The notes below the pieces were generated by a model. The model ran no database searches, was not told the DNA's origin, and saw only the letters and a program-made list of their open reading frames with translations. Made by a program: the position numbers and the translations under genes. This document shows positions 20,625-31,349 of a DNA stretch of 64,000 nucleotides, piece after piece; position 1 is the stretch's first letter; each line of letters opens with the position of its first letter. The stretch comes from Apodemus sylvaticus (Eukaryota > Chordata > Mammalia > Rodentia > Muridae), in the NCBI RefSeq assembly GCF_947179515.1, contig NC_067485.1:75370646-75434645 (forward strand), in the 5' to 3' direction.

Positions 20625-20739
20625 CAAGTGCCCTGCTGAGTCATGGTGGTCCTTCCCTTTGACTCAAGCATTCCGAATGTGACCCATATGTGCAGATATA
20701 CGGAAACACAGAGATGGGCAGCCAGCGCTGCCTGGATGT

Positions 20740-20930
20740 GAGTGAGCACTTGCTTCTCAAGTCTGATGAGTCTGGTCCCAGAATCCCGCGGTGGGAGGAG
20801 AGAACCAGTTTCTGAAAGTTGCTCTCTGACCTCTGTCAGTACTACATGGCGTGGATATGCCTGCACTCATGAATGCGCGCCACACACAGACACACATAGA
20901 CACACACAGGCACAAATAATTAAGCAAATA
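20740..20930 (+). repeat. tRNA-derived SINE fragment (B3/B4 group) with CA tail
   Basis: Contains ggtgggaggagagaaccagt ttctgaaagttgctctctga cc and a CACA-rich tail, the 3' half of B3/B4-like SINEs. Confidence 0.65.
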
Positions 20931-21109
20931 TATACAATGGAACCTTCTTGCTCTTTTTTAGTTTGAAACCAAAATTCCACTGACTCAGGACTACTGCACA
21001 GGAGTAAGGCACATCCACAGTGGAAGCGGTTTGTTGATTCCAGATCTAGAAAGAGGGTAACTTCCGCTGTGAGACAGATCGACAACTAAAGCTGGAAGGT
21101 TGAGGCAAG

Positions 21110-21602
21110 TGGGAGTGCTAATCGGATCTGAACTAAGATTATTCTAGAGGGATGTGTCTAAGGAGCCAGGATACCAACTGAGGGTGTTTGAGGGTGTTCT
21201 AGGTACTCATGAGTGTAGGTACCCGAGGCCTACAAAGCTTGTGACACCCTACAAGCAACAATCAAGACAATGTATAGGTCTGTTGCCAAGGCAACAGCTG
21301 CCGTTTACCCAGAATTCCATAGCCTACCTTTACCTGTAATTATGTCACCACCGGTATATAACCGGGCAGCGCTTCTTCCCCGTCCTCTCTTTTCTCTTTT
21401 CTCTTTTCTCTTCCCTCTTCCCTCTTTCTCTCCTTCCTTCCTGCCCACTACCCCTTCCCCATCTTAAATAAAGCCCCACGTGGAACTGTTTGGCCTGGTG
21501 TGTCTCATTGCGGCTCACGGCTCCAACGCATCCCCGAGCGCCGTGTGGCGCGCGCCTGAGCGAGCGTGGCGAGCAGACAGGACAGTTGCGCAGAAACCAA
21601 CA
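21110..21602 (+). mobile_element. Solo LTR-like element on plus strand; 5' edge uncertain (21110 or 21281)
   Basis: A U3/R/U5 order is visible: palindrome tgttgccaaggcaaca at 21281-21296, TATA-like ggtatataacc at 21353-21363, a TTTTC-rich pyrimidine block, the signal aataaa at 21467-21472 followed by the CpG-rich segment to 21600, and end ccaaca. Starting at 21281 gives a TG...CA unit of 322 bp. Starting at 21110 gives a 493-bp unit bounded by identical 9-mers (tgaggcaag at 21101-21109 and 21603-21611). No internal retroviral genes are present. Confidence 0.65.
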
Positions 21603-21604
21603 TG

Positions 21605-21695
21605 AGGCAAGAAGGTTGTGAGTTTGGAGCCAGTCCCAGCCACATGGGGAAATTCGTCACAAAACATACAAAGGAACAAATAAATGAATACACAG
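21605..21695 (+). repeat. B1 SINE right-half fragment
   Basis: gaggcaagaaggttgtgagt ttggagccagtcccagccac atgg is a diverged B1 right half ending in AAAC-type A-tail. Its left half may lie before 21110, on the other side of the LTR. Confidence 0.6.
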
Positions 21696-22949
21696 TGTAA
21701 GCCTTTTCTCGAAGTGATTCTCTTTCAGGTTGATCTCCCCGAGTTACCAAGGAGCAGAGAATATAGCCATTGTATTTTTAGATAGTGCCCATTTAACATG
21801 TGGTATCTCCTTGTCTCTACACATTTGACTATATTACAATCACACTCTTATCGTAAGTGAAGACACGTGGGCAGGCGTCTGGAAATTCAGTCTTGTCCCT
21901 TACAGGCTGAGTGGCACCTGTTGATCAGTCCTTGAGGCTTTTGTTTGTTTATCTAGAAAACCAGGGCTTTGTCCTGGTCATCTCTCTCCTCTCGTATAGA
22001 ACAAACATCTGCTACCCCCTGGCTCAGCAGATGACAAGGTATCAGATCTCTTTCAAATCACTCACACAGGCAGAGGAACTGCTAGTATTTGTTAACCATT
22101 CCCTACATTCTCTAAGGTGATTTTGTACGTTCAGAGTGGTATGCATTCATTTCAGGCTTGCTGCCCACCATACAGTTGCAACTAGCAGACTGGGTGATTT
22201 TTAACTTATGCCAGAAGTTGCTATAGTATTCCCCCTTAGTCAATAGTAGTGTTTAGTAGTAAAAAAATGTCAAAAATTTAACAACCCACTAGGTCCTTTG
22301 TCTAAGCTGCCCCAAAGGCAGACAGAGCCAACTGCTATCTTTTTTAGATCTACTAGCTAAACCCAAGTTCTCTGTGAGAGCAAGGCCAGTGTTTGCCTCT
22401 GACTGTGGGAGACAGGTACAGGATGCCTTCTTTTGTCAAAGGAGCCAGATCAGAGACAATATAAGGGGGGGGGTGATTCCCTACCTCTTTGTTTTTCCTT
22501 GTGAAGTTTTGTTTGTACTGCAGTTCTGCAAACAAATGCTGGGCAAGGGGCTCATGTAAATGAAGGCTGGGGATTTCTTTAAGGGAATTTACAAACAGAA
22601 TCCCTAAGACAGAAACAGGTCTTTGGGGCCATTATGGTGAATGTAAATTCTACCTGAAGAGCACTCTGAGGCCCTGGGAGTTAAACATCTGCAAGGCTTG
22701 CTTTCTAATGCAAGAAGGGATTCTTATCTTTGAACAAATAGTAATAATTGTGTTAAATACTGCACTTTTTGGTGGACTAAAATCTAGGCGTATCTTGTTT
22801 TCTTTAAGTCCTTGAAAGCAGGTGAAACCCAGAGCTGAGCTAGCCTGAACAGGACAGATGGAATTGAAGGGTTGGAAGCTAAGACCAAGCCTTCTAAAAG
22901 TAATCAATCAAGCAAAACAACAACATCCTTTTGGGGGTGATTCTCAGGG
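21696..22949. other. Unassigned sequence
   Basis: No gene or repeat recognised. A run of nine Gs lies at about 22466-22474. Confidence 0.45.
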
Positions 22950-23145
22950 CCTGAAGGTGTAGCCCAGTTGATCGATTGCCTAGCATTAATCAAACCTCAA
23001 CACTGTACAAAGCTACATATGGTGGTGCATGTCTGTAGTCCCAGAACTCAGAAAGTAAACTTGGGAGGATTAGTAATTCAAGATAATTCTCAGTTTCACA
23101 AGTTCTAAACCAGCCTGGTCTTCTTGAGATGCTGCCTAAACACCT
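22950..23145 (+). repeat. ID/B1 composite SINE (B4-like)
   Basis: ID-like head (ctgaaggtgtagcccagttg atcgattgcctagcatt) is fused to a B1-like half (atggtggtgcatgtctgtag tcccagaactc ... aaccagcctggtcttcttga). Confidence 0.75.
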
Positions 23146-23349
23146 CTCTTCCTCTGGGTAGTTATTCTTATTGAAAATGCCAAGGACATTATTTTTCCAT
23201 ACTTCTCGGAAAAGCCTGAGTGTGGTGTAACACAGGGCAGATGTTGAGTGAAGAAATACTGGTGTTCGTGAAGGAATGGGAGGGTGGGAATCCGCAGGAT
23301 GATGTCAGTCTGGAGAGCTTTGCTCCAGGAACCTCAGCCTTCAAGTGTT
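23146..23349. other. Unassigned sequence
   Basis: Nothing recognised. Confidence 0.4.
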
Positions 23350-23520
23350 AAGAAAAACATTTACATTTGATTGATTGACTGATTGATGGTAGGGTGAAGG
23401 CAGAGGACAACCTGCAGGAAATGTTTCTTTCCTTCTATCACGGGGTTTCTGAGATTGGATTCAAATCATCATTCTTGGCAACAAGCACCTTTGCCCACTG
23501 AACCAGCTTGTCAGTCCCAG
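23350..23520 (-). repeat. B4-family SINE, antisense
   Basis: A GATT-rich stretch (tail side) followed by gtagggtgaaggcagaggac aacctgcagg and ending ccactgaaccagcttgtcag tccc, the reversed tRNA-like head. Confidence 0.65.
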
Positions 23521-23839
23521 AGTGCTGATTTTTTTTCCTTGCATACCTCTTGTAGCATTTGATGGGGTTCAACCCCATTTGCACTTAGGACTTGAGTACT
23601 TTGACCACTAAGATTGACCACTAATGACAGTCAAAGGCTCTCTACTTACTTCCATGAATTCTTAAGAGATGTGTAAGGCACAAGCTAGACCAATACAGAA
23701 GAGACTCAATACATCTACTTCTTTTAGTTTCTCTCTTAGGCATTCCTGTAGGTTATGGCTTGGTTTTCATTTACCCCTGATGATGTGGTCCAGTGAGTTT
23801 GGTTGTCACTAGGCTGAAAAGGTTGAATTTCTTTTTCTT
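23521..23839. other. Unassigned sequence
   Basis: Nothing recognised. Confidence 0.4.
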
Positions 23840-24110
23840 TTTAATTTTTCAGTGTGAGCTCCATGCAGAGGCCAGAGGTAAACACAGCGTCTTCCTCGAT
23901 TTTTTTTCCACCTTGTATTCTGGGATGGGACCTCTCACTCTCTGGACGTGGAGCTCACTGGTGGGGCTTGAGTGTCCAGCCTGCAGGCCCCTGAGTTCCT
24001 CCTGCCTCTGCCTCCACTGTGCTGACATCCACAGCTTTGAATGTGGGTGCTGAGGCCTTGAACTCAGCTACGCACACTTACATGGCAATGACTTCACTTA
24101 TGGTGATGCC
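23840..24110 (-). repeat. B4A-type SINE, antisense
   Basis: Reverse of B4: ccatgcagaggccagaggta ... gggacctctcactctctgga cgtggagctcactggtgggg ... cctcctgcctctgcctccac tgtgctgac. The 86-codon plus-strand frame here is antisense SINE. Confidence 0.75.
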
Positions 24111-24301
24111 TCCTGCCCTCAAAGCAGTGTCTTCAGTGCTCTAAGACTCTGTCACCACAAATCCAGTCCTATACAGTCAAGGGGTGATCCCTTGTAGGTT
24201 GTGAAGGACTTTGAGCACCATTGAAGGACTTTCGGCAGCAGGATGATGAAGGGGCTTAAAAGGGGGGAGTATACGGGGTTAGGTGAGTGTGGCTAGGCAG
24301 C

Positions 24302-24421
24302 GTGGGGGAAGGTGTCCAGGCGGGTCCTTGCCTGGGCACCTCTGCCCCTGAGGGACCACACACACACACAGACATGGTATAGAATAGAGTTTATTCAGAA
24401 TAGGGGATAGGAGTTAGTGGT

Positions 24422-24484
<63 letters not shown>

Positions 24485-24690
24485 GAGAGAGTGGAGGCCG
24501 GCCATGACCACGTGGAGGGGGGGCAAGAGCCCCAGGGGCAGAGAGGTGAGAGAGTATGGGAGAGCGGAGAGCAAAGAGAGAGGAGGGGAGGAGCAAGTAG
24601 CCCCTCTTATAGTGGGCCAGATCTCTGGGGCGGGGCATACCTGGCTATTGCCAGGTAGGTGTGGGGTGGAGCTTGGACAAAACCCCAACA
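24302..24690 (-). mobile_element. Solo LTR-like element (same family as 20262), copy 2
   Basis: Read on the minus strand: start TGTTGGGGT, the block with GGCAATAGCCAGG, a TATAAGAG-type box near 24607, a CT-rich stretch expanded to a pure (CT)n, AATAAACTCTATTC near 24385, and a U5 with clear similarity to copy 1. The X-box is degraded here (attgccaggtag). No adjoining retroviral genes. Confidence 0.75.
24422..24481. repeat. (GA)n microsatellite within the LTR
   Basis: About 30 GA units with two short interruptions, inside LTR copy 2. Copy 1 has only an impure A/G-rich segment at this place. Confidence 0.95.
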
Positions 24691-26164
24691 GGTTGCCCAC
24701 ACTCCAGGGTAGACCTTACTTTCAAGACGCAATGGGCAAAACAACCTGAAATCAATGTGGAAAAAATAAATAATAGTAATAAAATAAAAAAAGAAGACAT
24801 CTCAAACTTGGGGGTGAAGGGATGGGAAGGAGGCAAGGGTGGGCCACCGGAGAAGTTGGCAGTCTGGGAATATGTTGGAAATACATTGCGTGGTTTTTCA
24901 ATGACTTAATAAAAATATTATTTTTAAAGTGTTCAAATAATGACCAGGAATTTAATTTCAAATCTTTCTTGAAATCATGATTTAATTTAGGAAATCATAT
25001 GTGTGGATCCTGCAGCAGAGAGAAGTGCTATAAATGAGATAGTATGCACAAGACACACCCATGTGCTTTGAACGAATATCATGCAGATGGTAGATCTGGG
25101 ATGTTAGAGGGCAGAAATCACACCTGTACCAGGCACTCGCTTAAGCTTTATTTGTACAAAGAAGCAGTGGTGAGATTTCAGATAATATCCTCCTGAAGGT
25201 TCAGCCTTCTCCAGCCAGATTAAACTATTTAAGCACTCACTTAAATACTGAATATTTAATGGGACCCGCCCCCACCCCATGCAGTATACCTGATGGCGTA
25301 CATGAAAGGAAAACCTCCAGAATTCAAGTTTATAATTATGGTTCTTTTTTACTTTCTGCTCTTAACTTAGGCACTCCTTAATGTCTTGTCCTAGGTTCTG
25401 TATTTTTAAGTGGGTCATGTAAGATTAATACTTCACTAAAATTCATGGAAACCATAGAACTCTATCTGAAGTTGTGGCAGTCTAATATGGAAGTATTTAT
25501 CCCAGAAGCTACAGAAAGTAGGTTTGGGCCAAGTGATAAAGTTTTGGCCAGGGAGATGTAGTTAGATACAGTGTGTACCATGTTTAATTTGAGGCTTTGA
25601 AAAGTTGCATATGTATTCATGTCCAGTTTCTTGAGCGAGCTGTTGACCAGCATTGACCACACTGTGGTCAAATGCATCCTCTAGAACTGCATAGAAATAC
25701 TATACGAAAGAGCTGGGCTGTGAATGGCCATGCGCAGTAGAACAAGGCTGCCTGCTTGCCCTGAGCTGTGATATGAGGGAGCCACAAGGCTCTGTTACTT
25801 AAATTGTTGTTTTATTCTGCTAAAGAAGCTAAATCTTTGGCTCTGTTCATATGGGATATTGGCACTGGAAGAGCAGTGTTATTGTCACAAACCTGAAATA
25901 TGAGTCATTGACTCTGAGGGTGGTTTAGCAGATAATGTAATAAAAGCAATGCGTGCATGTAATGGGTTGTTAGGAGATACTGAGTGTTGCTTCAACTGCT
26001 TGACCAATTACCTAAGAGCTGGGAAGAGTCAAGTTAATAATACTGGAGAGGTTTGGAAGAGGCAAAGTTGATTGAAAATGAGACCAGGACACATACCAGT
26101 TCACGTGATGGGGATGATGGATGGGTAAGCCAAAGAGAATAGAGCTTATGAAAACAGGACATAG
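24691..26164. other. Unassigned AT-rich sequence
   Basis: About 1.5 kb with no recognised repeat apart from short TAAT/AAT runs near 24770. No coding frame above 71 codons. Confidence 0.45.
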
Positions 26165-26365
26165 GGGACTGGAGATGTAGCTCAGTTTAGAGATTGCATA
26201 GCACACACGGAACCCTGGGTTTAATCCCCTGCACCACCTAAACCAGGGGTGTTGGTGTATTCTTGTTCTTTTATGACTAGAGAACTATAGGCAAGAGTAT
26301 CAGGAGTTCCAGATAGTGATGCCAGTCTGGGCTACATGAGATCTCATTTCAAAATTTATAAATAA
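26165..26365 (+). repeat. ID/B1 composite SINE
   Basis: ID-type head ggactggagatgtagctcag ... aaccctgggtttaatcccct gcaccacc, followed by a diverged B1 half (gttccagatagtgatgccag tctgggctacatgag) and an A/T-rich tail. Confidence 0.82.
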
Positions 26366-26609
26366 TGAATAAATAAAGGCCTTCTGATATCCAAACAAAC
26401 TAAGAAAATGAACTCGGGGCTTGTTGGAAAAATGGAGGGTGGTGGGTAAAATAAACAAACTAAGCAGACTGAGTGTAATTAAAATAAAATAGTATTAAAA
26501 ATAAAAAGGAGATTAGAGTTAGCATTTCTGTGGGGTTTGTGTTCATTGCTAATTCGGATCTGAAATACATGAAGACACTGAAATATTGAGTCTGTTAATA
26601 TATTGAATT

Positions 26610-26700
26610 ATTTTTGCAGTTGTGGGGATCAAACCCAGTGCTGTGTGCATGCTAAGCAAGTTTGGTGGTCCTAAGTGAGCTACGTGCCCCTCCCCCAATG
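26610..26700 (-). repeat. ID-like SINE fragment, antisense
   Basis: ggggatcaaacccagtgctg tgtgcatgctaagcaagttt is the reverse of the ID element's B-box region ('aagcacaaggccctgggttcgatccccag'). Confidence 0.7.
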
Positions 26701-26734
26701 CCCCACACAGTATTGAGATTTAAAAGGCAGAGAA

Positions 26735-26870
26735 TCAGGCCAGTGAGATGGCTTAGCAGGGAAAGGTCCTTGAAGACTGACTCCTGAAAGCTGTCCTCTG
26801 ATCTCCACACATGCATTGTAATGTGGCCTGCACACACAGACATGAAGGAATGTGTGTACAATCCTCCAGC
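26735..26870 (+). repeat. B4/B2-type SINE fragment
   Basis: Head aggccagtgagatggcttag cagggaaagg joins a 3' block, agctgtcctctgatctccac acatgc, with CA-rich end; the middle is deleted. Confidence 0.7.
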
Positions 26871-28184
26871 CTCTTTCTGCACTCCTGCCCTAGTGGACTG
26901 TTTCCGGTTTTTCCTTCCCTTACCTTGGCATTGAGTTATTAATAGAATCAGTCTTGTAAGCGAAAGGATCATCACAACAAGATTTCTTATATTTGGCATT
27001 CATAGCCACTCAAGCTTATTTGCCTGCTGCAGAAGGTCAGCGAAACTGGTACCCACAGGTGTCTAGCGCACTGGTACCCAATTGCAACTAAGGAAATGGA
27101 GTAGCCACTTGAAACAAGTGTCAATTTGTGATACCTTGGTACCTAAGAGCTGCTAGGCAGGAAGAAATGGGCTTGCTCCTATCTGGAGATTGGCCCTCCT
27201 TTGTCATCTTGGTTTCCATTGGTTTTGAAGTGTACTGAAAAGGGAAGGAAAGTGAAAATCTGACCGGCAACATGCAGAGGACAGCCAGAAAAATGCCACT
27301 CTCCTCATGAGGTGGAACACTGAGGAGACTCGTCTCCGTCACTGCCTGTCATGCTCTGCTCTGTGCCCTCACTCAGGTGAGCTCCCATAGACACCTGACT
27401 GCAAACACCATCTCCGTGCTGAGGATGCACCTTGTTATGTCTGCGCCACACATGAGGGTTCTTCAACTGCCTTCTCATCTTTCCATGGGGATGTTCAAGA
27501 GGCATCTCCAAATCAACACTTACAAAAAAGGCATTTTTATTTCTTATCACTACTAATACTGTTTTGGGAACTGAGGCCAGGGCCTTGGGCATATGGATCA
27601 ATGACTAGCATTAACCTACACCCATAATTATAACATTCTTTTAGCTGAGGATTTAACCATTTCTTTGTGAGCTGAGTAGCTAGTGCTGGGTTAATCTGGT
27701 TGTCAGGTACAAAGAATCCTTGTGGTTGCATCAAGGCATAGATTGAAGGTGGGCAAAAGTTCATGTAGCAACGTTTGGAGGTTGCTAGAGTAATATAGAC
27801 AGATTGCAGTCAAGGTATCAACCAACATATGCTTTGGGTGCAAAATGTAAGAGAAGAGACACAAGTAACCAAGGGTGGACACCTCTTTAAAGTTTCTAAC
27901 TACATGTTCGACCTTGTCTAGATCTGCTCTGGTTGAAGACAACAGGTGTTTGCTCTGGATAGCAGGGAGGGATGCCAACATGGTTATTAGGAAACCAGAC
28001 AATGATTTCCTGCTAGACTGTGGAAGAAATGTGAGAGCGACTGGCTGGAAAGAGGGTACCAGGGGTTTGGTTTCAACAATGATGGAGCTACAGTCATCTG
28101 GAATGAGAAGGGCTTCAAGGGCCAGATTTTGGGTGAGAGGCGGCATTGATCTTCTGAAGTACAAAATTTGAATTTTCTTAGATA
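26871..28184. other. Unassigned sequence
   Basis: About 1.3 kb without recognised repeats. The longest frame is 178 codons on the minus strand (27703-28239), starting inside a B1 fragment and lacking any recognised domain. A second minus-strand frame (27537-27764) overlaps its end in another phase. Confidence 0.4.
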
Positions 28185-28275
28185 CAGGGTGTGGTGGTCC
28201 ACCCTTGTCATCCCAGTTCTCTGGAGGTAGAGATATCACAGGCTAAACTTCATTAGGAGTGTCTCAAAGGACACA
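28185..28275 (+). repeat. B1 SINE fragment
   Basis: gggtgtggtggtccaccctt gtcatcccagttctctggag matches the B1 left half; the rest is diverged. Confidence 0.75.
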
Positions 28276-28309
28276 AGGTTCAGTGGTAGCCCCTTTGTCT
28301 GACTTGTGG

Positions 28310-28480
28310 AAGGAGAAGGAATGGGAGAGGGAGAAGGAAAGGGAGAGGGAGAGGGAGAGGGAGAGAGGGAGGGAGGGAGAACAGAGAGAGAAAGAGACAA
28401 AAGCAGAGAGACAGAAAGATAAAAAGAGACAGAAACAGATAGATAGAGATAAACAAGGAGACAGTGAGGGAAAGAGATAA
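28310..28480. repeat. Purine-rich (GGGAGA/AGAC)n block
   Basis: A/G-rich repeats grading into AGACAGA and GATAGA units. Charged-residue frames here are meaningless. Confidence 0.92.
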
Positions 28481-28854
28481 AGATGTGGGGAATGGATTTT
28501 AGATGCCCAATGGGGATTCATGCCTGCAGGATGTTGGAGACTGACATAATGGACAGATGATGGGCTCATTCAATGTTTTAGATGTTTTAGAACATGTACA
28601 TCGTACTAAGTGTCCTAAGCTACCTCAGGACACTTAGCTTTATGAAAAATCTTTTGAGTTGATCAGTATGCTTTTATCTACATAAGAATGCCAAACAAAT
28701 AGACTGAAACAAGGAAGTGAAATGGTTGTGTCTCACAAGACACTGCCTGGGAGGATAGTTAGAACTTTGATTCAACACGTTCCTCAGATACTGTATCACC
28801 CTCTGTATTTGCACTGCGTCTAACCAGTTGTGCTAGCCTGGTACTGTGGTTCTG
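28481..28854. other. Unassigned sequence
   Basis: Nothing recognised. Confidence 0.4.
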
Positions 28855-29125
28855 AATCTCACTACTTTCCTTCTTGCTGGGACACAGTAACTAACAAAAG
28901 CAGCATAAGGAGAGAAAAGTTTCTTTTGTCTCATGGTTTGAGGCTATCCCAGTTCGTCATGGTGGGGTTATGACAGCAGGAACTTGAGGTAGTTGGCCAC
29001 TTTGCAGCCAGGCAGGAAGCAGAGAGAAGAATGCTGGGACTTAGCCTGCTTTCTCTTCTTTACTCTGTCTGGGACCCCAGCCCTTGGGATGGGTCTCCAC
29101 AGTGATAAATGTAACTCAGTCTCTA
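28855..29125 (-). repeat. Rodent LTR-like repeat (MaLR/ORR1-MT type), antisense, partial
   Basis: ttgctgggacacagtaacta acaaaagcagcataaggaga, then catggtttgaggctatccca and ccaggcaggaagcagagaga fits the reversed rodent LTR-like family whose sense strand carries AATAAACCTTTC-type signals. The far end is lost. Confidence 0.55.
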
Positions 29126-30169
29126 AGTTAGGATACAAAAGTATTAGAAAATGTGGCAGGGGATTTAAGTTAATATATTTTTTTTTTATAACCAGGGATG
29201 AAAACACAGTATTCAGGAAATAGCTTCTGTGATGTTTCTTATCACCTGGACTGGATTATTTTTGCTCCTTCAAATATTAGTGGCTGGTTTTGGTTATCAG
29301 CACTTCATTTTATATCTGAGGAAGACTTGTGTTTTCTTCCTCTGATGTTTTTATAATAGCATTTTAATCATGGCATAGGATCATGTATGCCTCAAGCACA
29401 TTGGCTGGAAAATGGTTTATAAATAAAATTATTGTTATTATTGTCATCTTTATCTCTTGTAACAATACTCATTATATTAAGATTATATCTAGGCTGGACA
29501 TAGTTCAACACATGTGATTAAATGTAATCAGTCTATTTTTCTGGTTTTTAAAAACCATCTTGTTCTCACTAACCTTTGTTCTTATCGCTGAACAAACTAT
29601 TGTTTGCAAGTGGTGGGAGACTCCAGTTTGCTTTGAAGAGTAATTCTTCACAGGTTTCAACAAGAGTTTGCTACTGGTAGGACTGGGATCTACGTAGACG
29701 CCTTGTTCCCAGTGGTCATGAGTTGATGGCTGTTTTTGTGGTCCATAGCAGTCAGATTGCCAGAACTTTCTCCCAAAGCTCAGAGCCTTGGCAGTTACCC
29801 CTGGATGCCAGAACTACAATTAATGAGAACAAATGATAGAGAACTGATTATTTGAACTTAATAATAACATTACTTTCAAAATACTTAAAGTAGCAGACTA
29901 CTGTGTGGGGTTATGAAGTTCCTATCACTGCAGGTGTTCTGGAAGACATAAGGCCTCTTAATTGGGATCTGTGAAGATCATTCTGATAGTATTGAAGCCA
30001 CTAAACTCCAGGGTACTTGTTATTCTGCAACTATCATGCATCTTGCCTTCCAAAGACTTGTTTTTGTGTAGAGTAAGGGGTCTTAACCCATGTTTATTGA
30101 ATAATGCTATTAGATGAGTTGAGTATCATTTATCTAGTGTCCTTCATGGAAAAAAACATGGCTCAAGCT
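29126..30169. other. Unassigned sequence
   Basis: AT-rich with a TTATTG run near 29430-29455. No gene or repeat assigned. Confidence 0.45.
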
Positions 30170-30290
30170 TCTTTTTCCTTTTTGAGTCAGGATATAGCTG
30201 TTATAGCCCAGGCTGGCCTTAAATTAGAGATTCCTCCACTTCTGCCTTTTCGATGCTGGTATTACAAGCCTGTACCACCATGCCCAGAGA
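30170..30290 (-). repeat. B1 SINE, antisense, diverged
   Basis: tttgagtcaggatatagctg ttatagcccaggctggcctt ... tgctggtattacaagcctgt accaccatgccc. Confidence 0.85.
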
Positions 30291-31044
30291 CAGTACCCCT
30301 TCTTTCAAAAGAATTAGCAATTAGTTCTCATTATCCTTTATAATTAGCAAATTTTGATGTGTAACAAGGGTCACCACCTAGCCCACTAGTTGTCTAGGTC
30401 TTGTAGGTGTTTGCTTTTCAAGGTGAGATGCCTTGAAATGAAAACATCTCCCTCTTGTCTTTGCATACTAACCTTTTTACGTGATTAAAAAAAACTATGT
30501 GAAAAGCTATACAGTTAAAAGCAGTGCTATTATGACTATAGCATGTGCCTCTTCCATGTGATGTTTTTATGGAAAGATCATGTTGGCTTTAAAACTCACC
30601 AGAGAGGAGCATCAACAAGGCAAATGAATCACCAGAGCCCAGAGAGCAACCCACGATGCCAGACTGCTGAGTGGTCCAACCAGAGGAAGCATTTTAAAAA
30701 TAATTGGGTCATTGTGTGTGAAATCTAGAGTCAAACACTTGGCAAAATGTCTGTTTTCAGGCAGGAATATTGGTATTTCTTGAGATTACTATAATCACTA
30801 TAAAACAATACAGTGGATACTTTTTCTGTTGAAGTTTCAAGCCCGAGTCCTGTGTTTTCTATGACTTCTTCCCAAGCCACACCTTTACAGCATTTGGCTC
30901 ATAATTGCAGACAGGATGTGTACCTGGTAATGAAGTAGGTATTTACTGAGTTGCTATGAAACGCTAGCAGTCTCACAATCCTGATATTTTTTGTTTTGTG
31001 AGTATGTACATATGTATTCAGATAGGCAGGTATATAGGCACACA
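30291..31044. other. Unassigned sequence
   Basis: Nothing recognised. Confidence 0.45.
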
Positions 31045-31065
31045 GTGTGTATGTGTGTGTGTGTT

Positions 31066-31098
<33 letters not shown>

Positions 31099-31100
31099 AT
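31045..31100. repeat. (TG)n microsatellite
   Basis: Interrupted then pure TG units; the pure part is about 31071-31098. Confidence 0.95.
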
Positions 31101-31149
31101 GCACATTTAAGTGGAATGCAGATGACAATCTTACCCATTGTCCCTCAGG

Positions 31150-31345
31150 TACTCTCCACCTTGGGTTTTTGTTTGTTGTGAGACAGGGTCTCTCACTGGC
31201 CTCTCTGGCTGACTGGCCAGCATGCCTCAGGGATGCACTTGTCTTTTGTCCCACCCCAGCACCTGCCATCATGTCTTCACTTCTAAACACGCGTTCTTGG
31301 AATGAAACTCAGATCACTTTTCTAACCAAGCTATCCCACTTCCAT
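31150..31345 (-). repeat. B4-family SINE, antisense
   Basis: gttgtgagacagggtctctc actggcctctctggctgact ggccagcatgcc and the end ctaaccaagctatcccactt (reverse of the tRNA-like head). Confidence 0.75.
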
Positions 31346-31349
31346 TTTT

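Noticed and set aside
23793..24053. 86-codon plus frame with many cysteines, superficially like a zinc-binding protein
   Set aside because: It lies in an antisense B4 SINE. The cysteines come from the reversed 'ggcagaggcaggag' block.
20262..24690. Two same-family LTRs considered as ends of one provirus
   Set aside because: No retroviral genes, no primer-binding-site-like sequence, no matching outer duplications, and unrelated repeats fill the interior.
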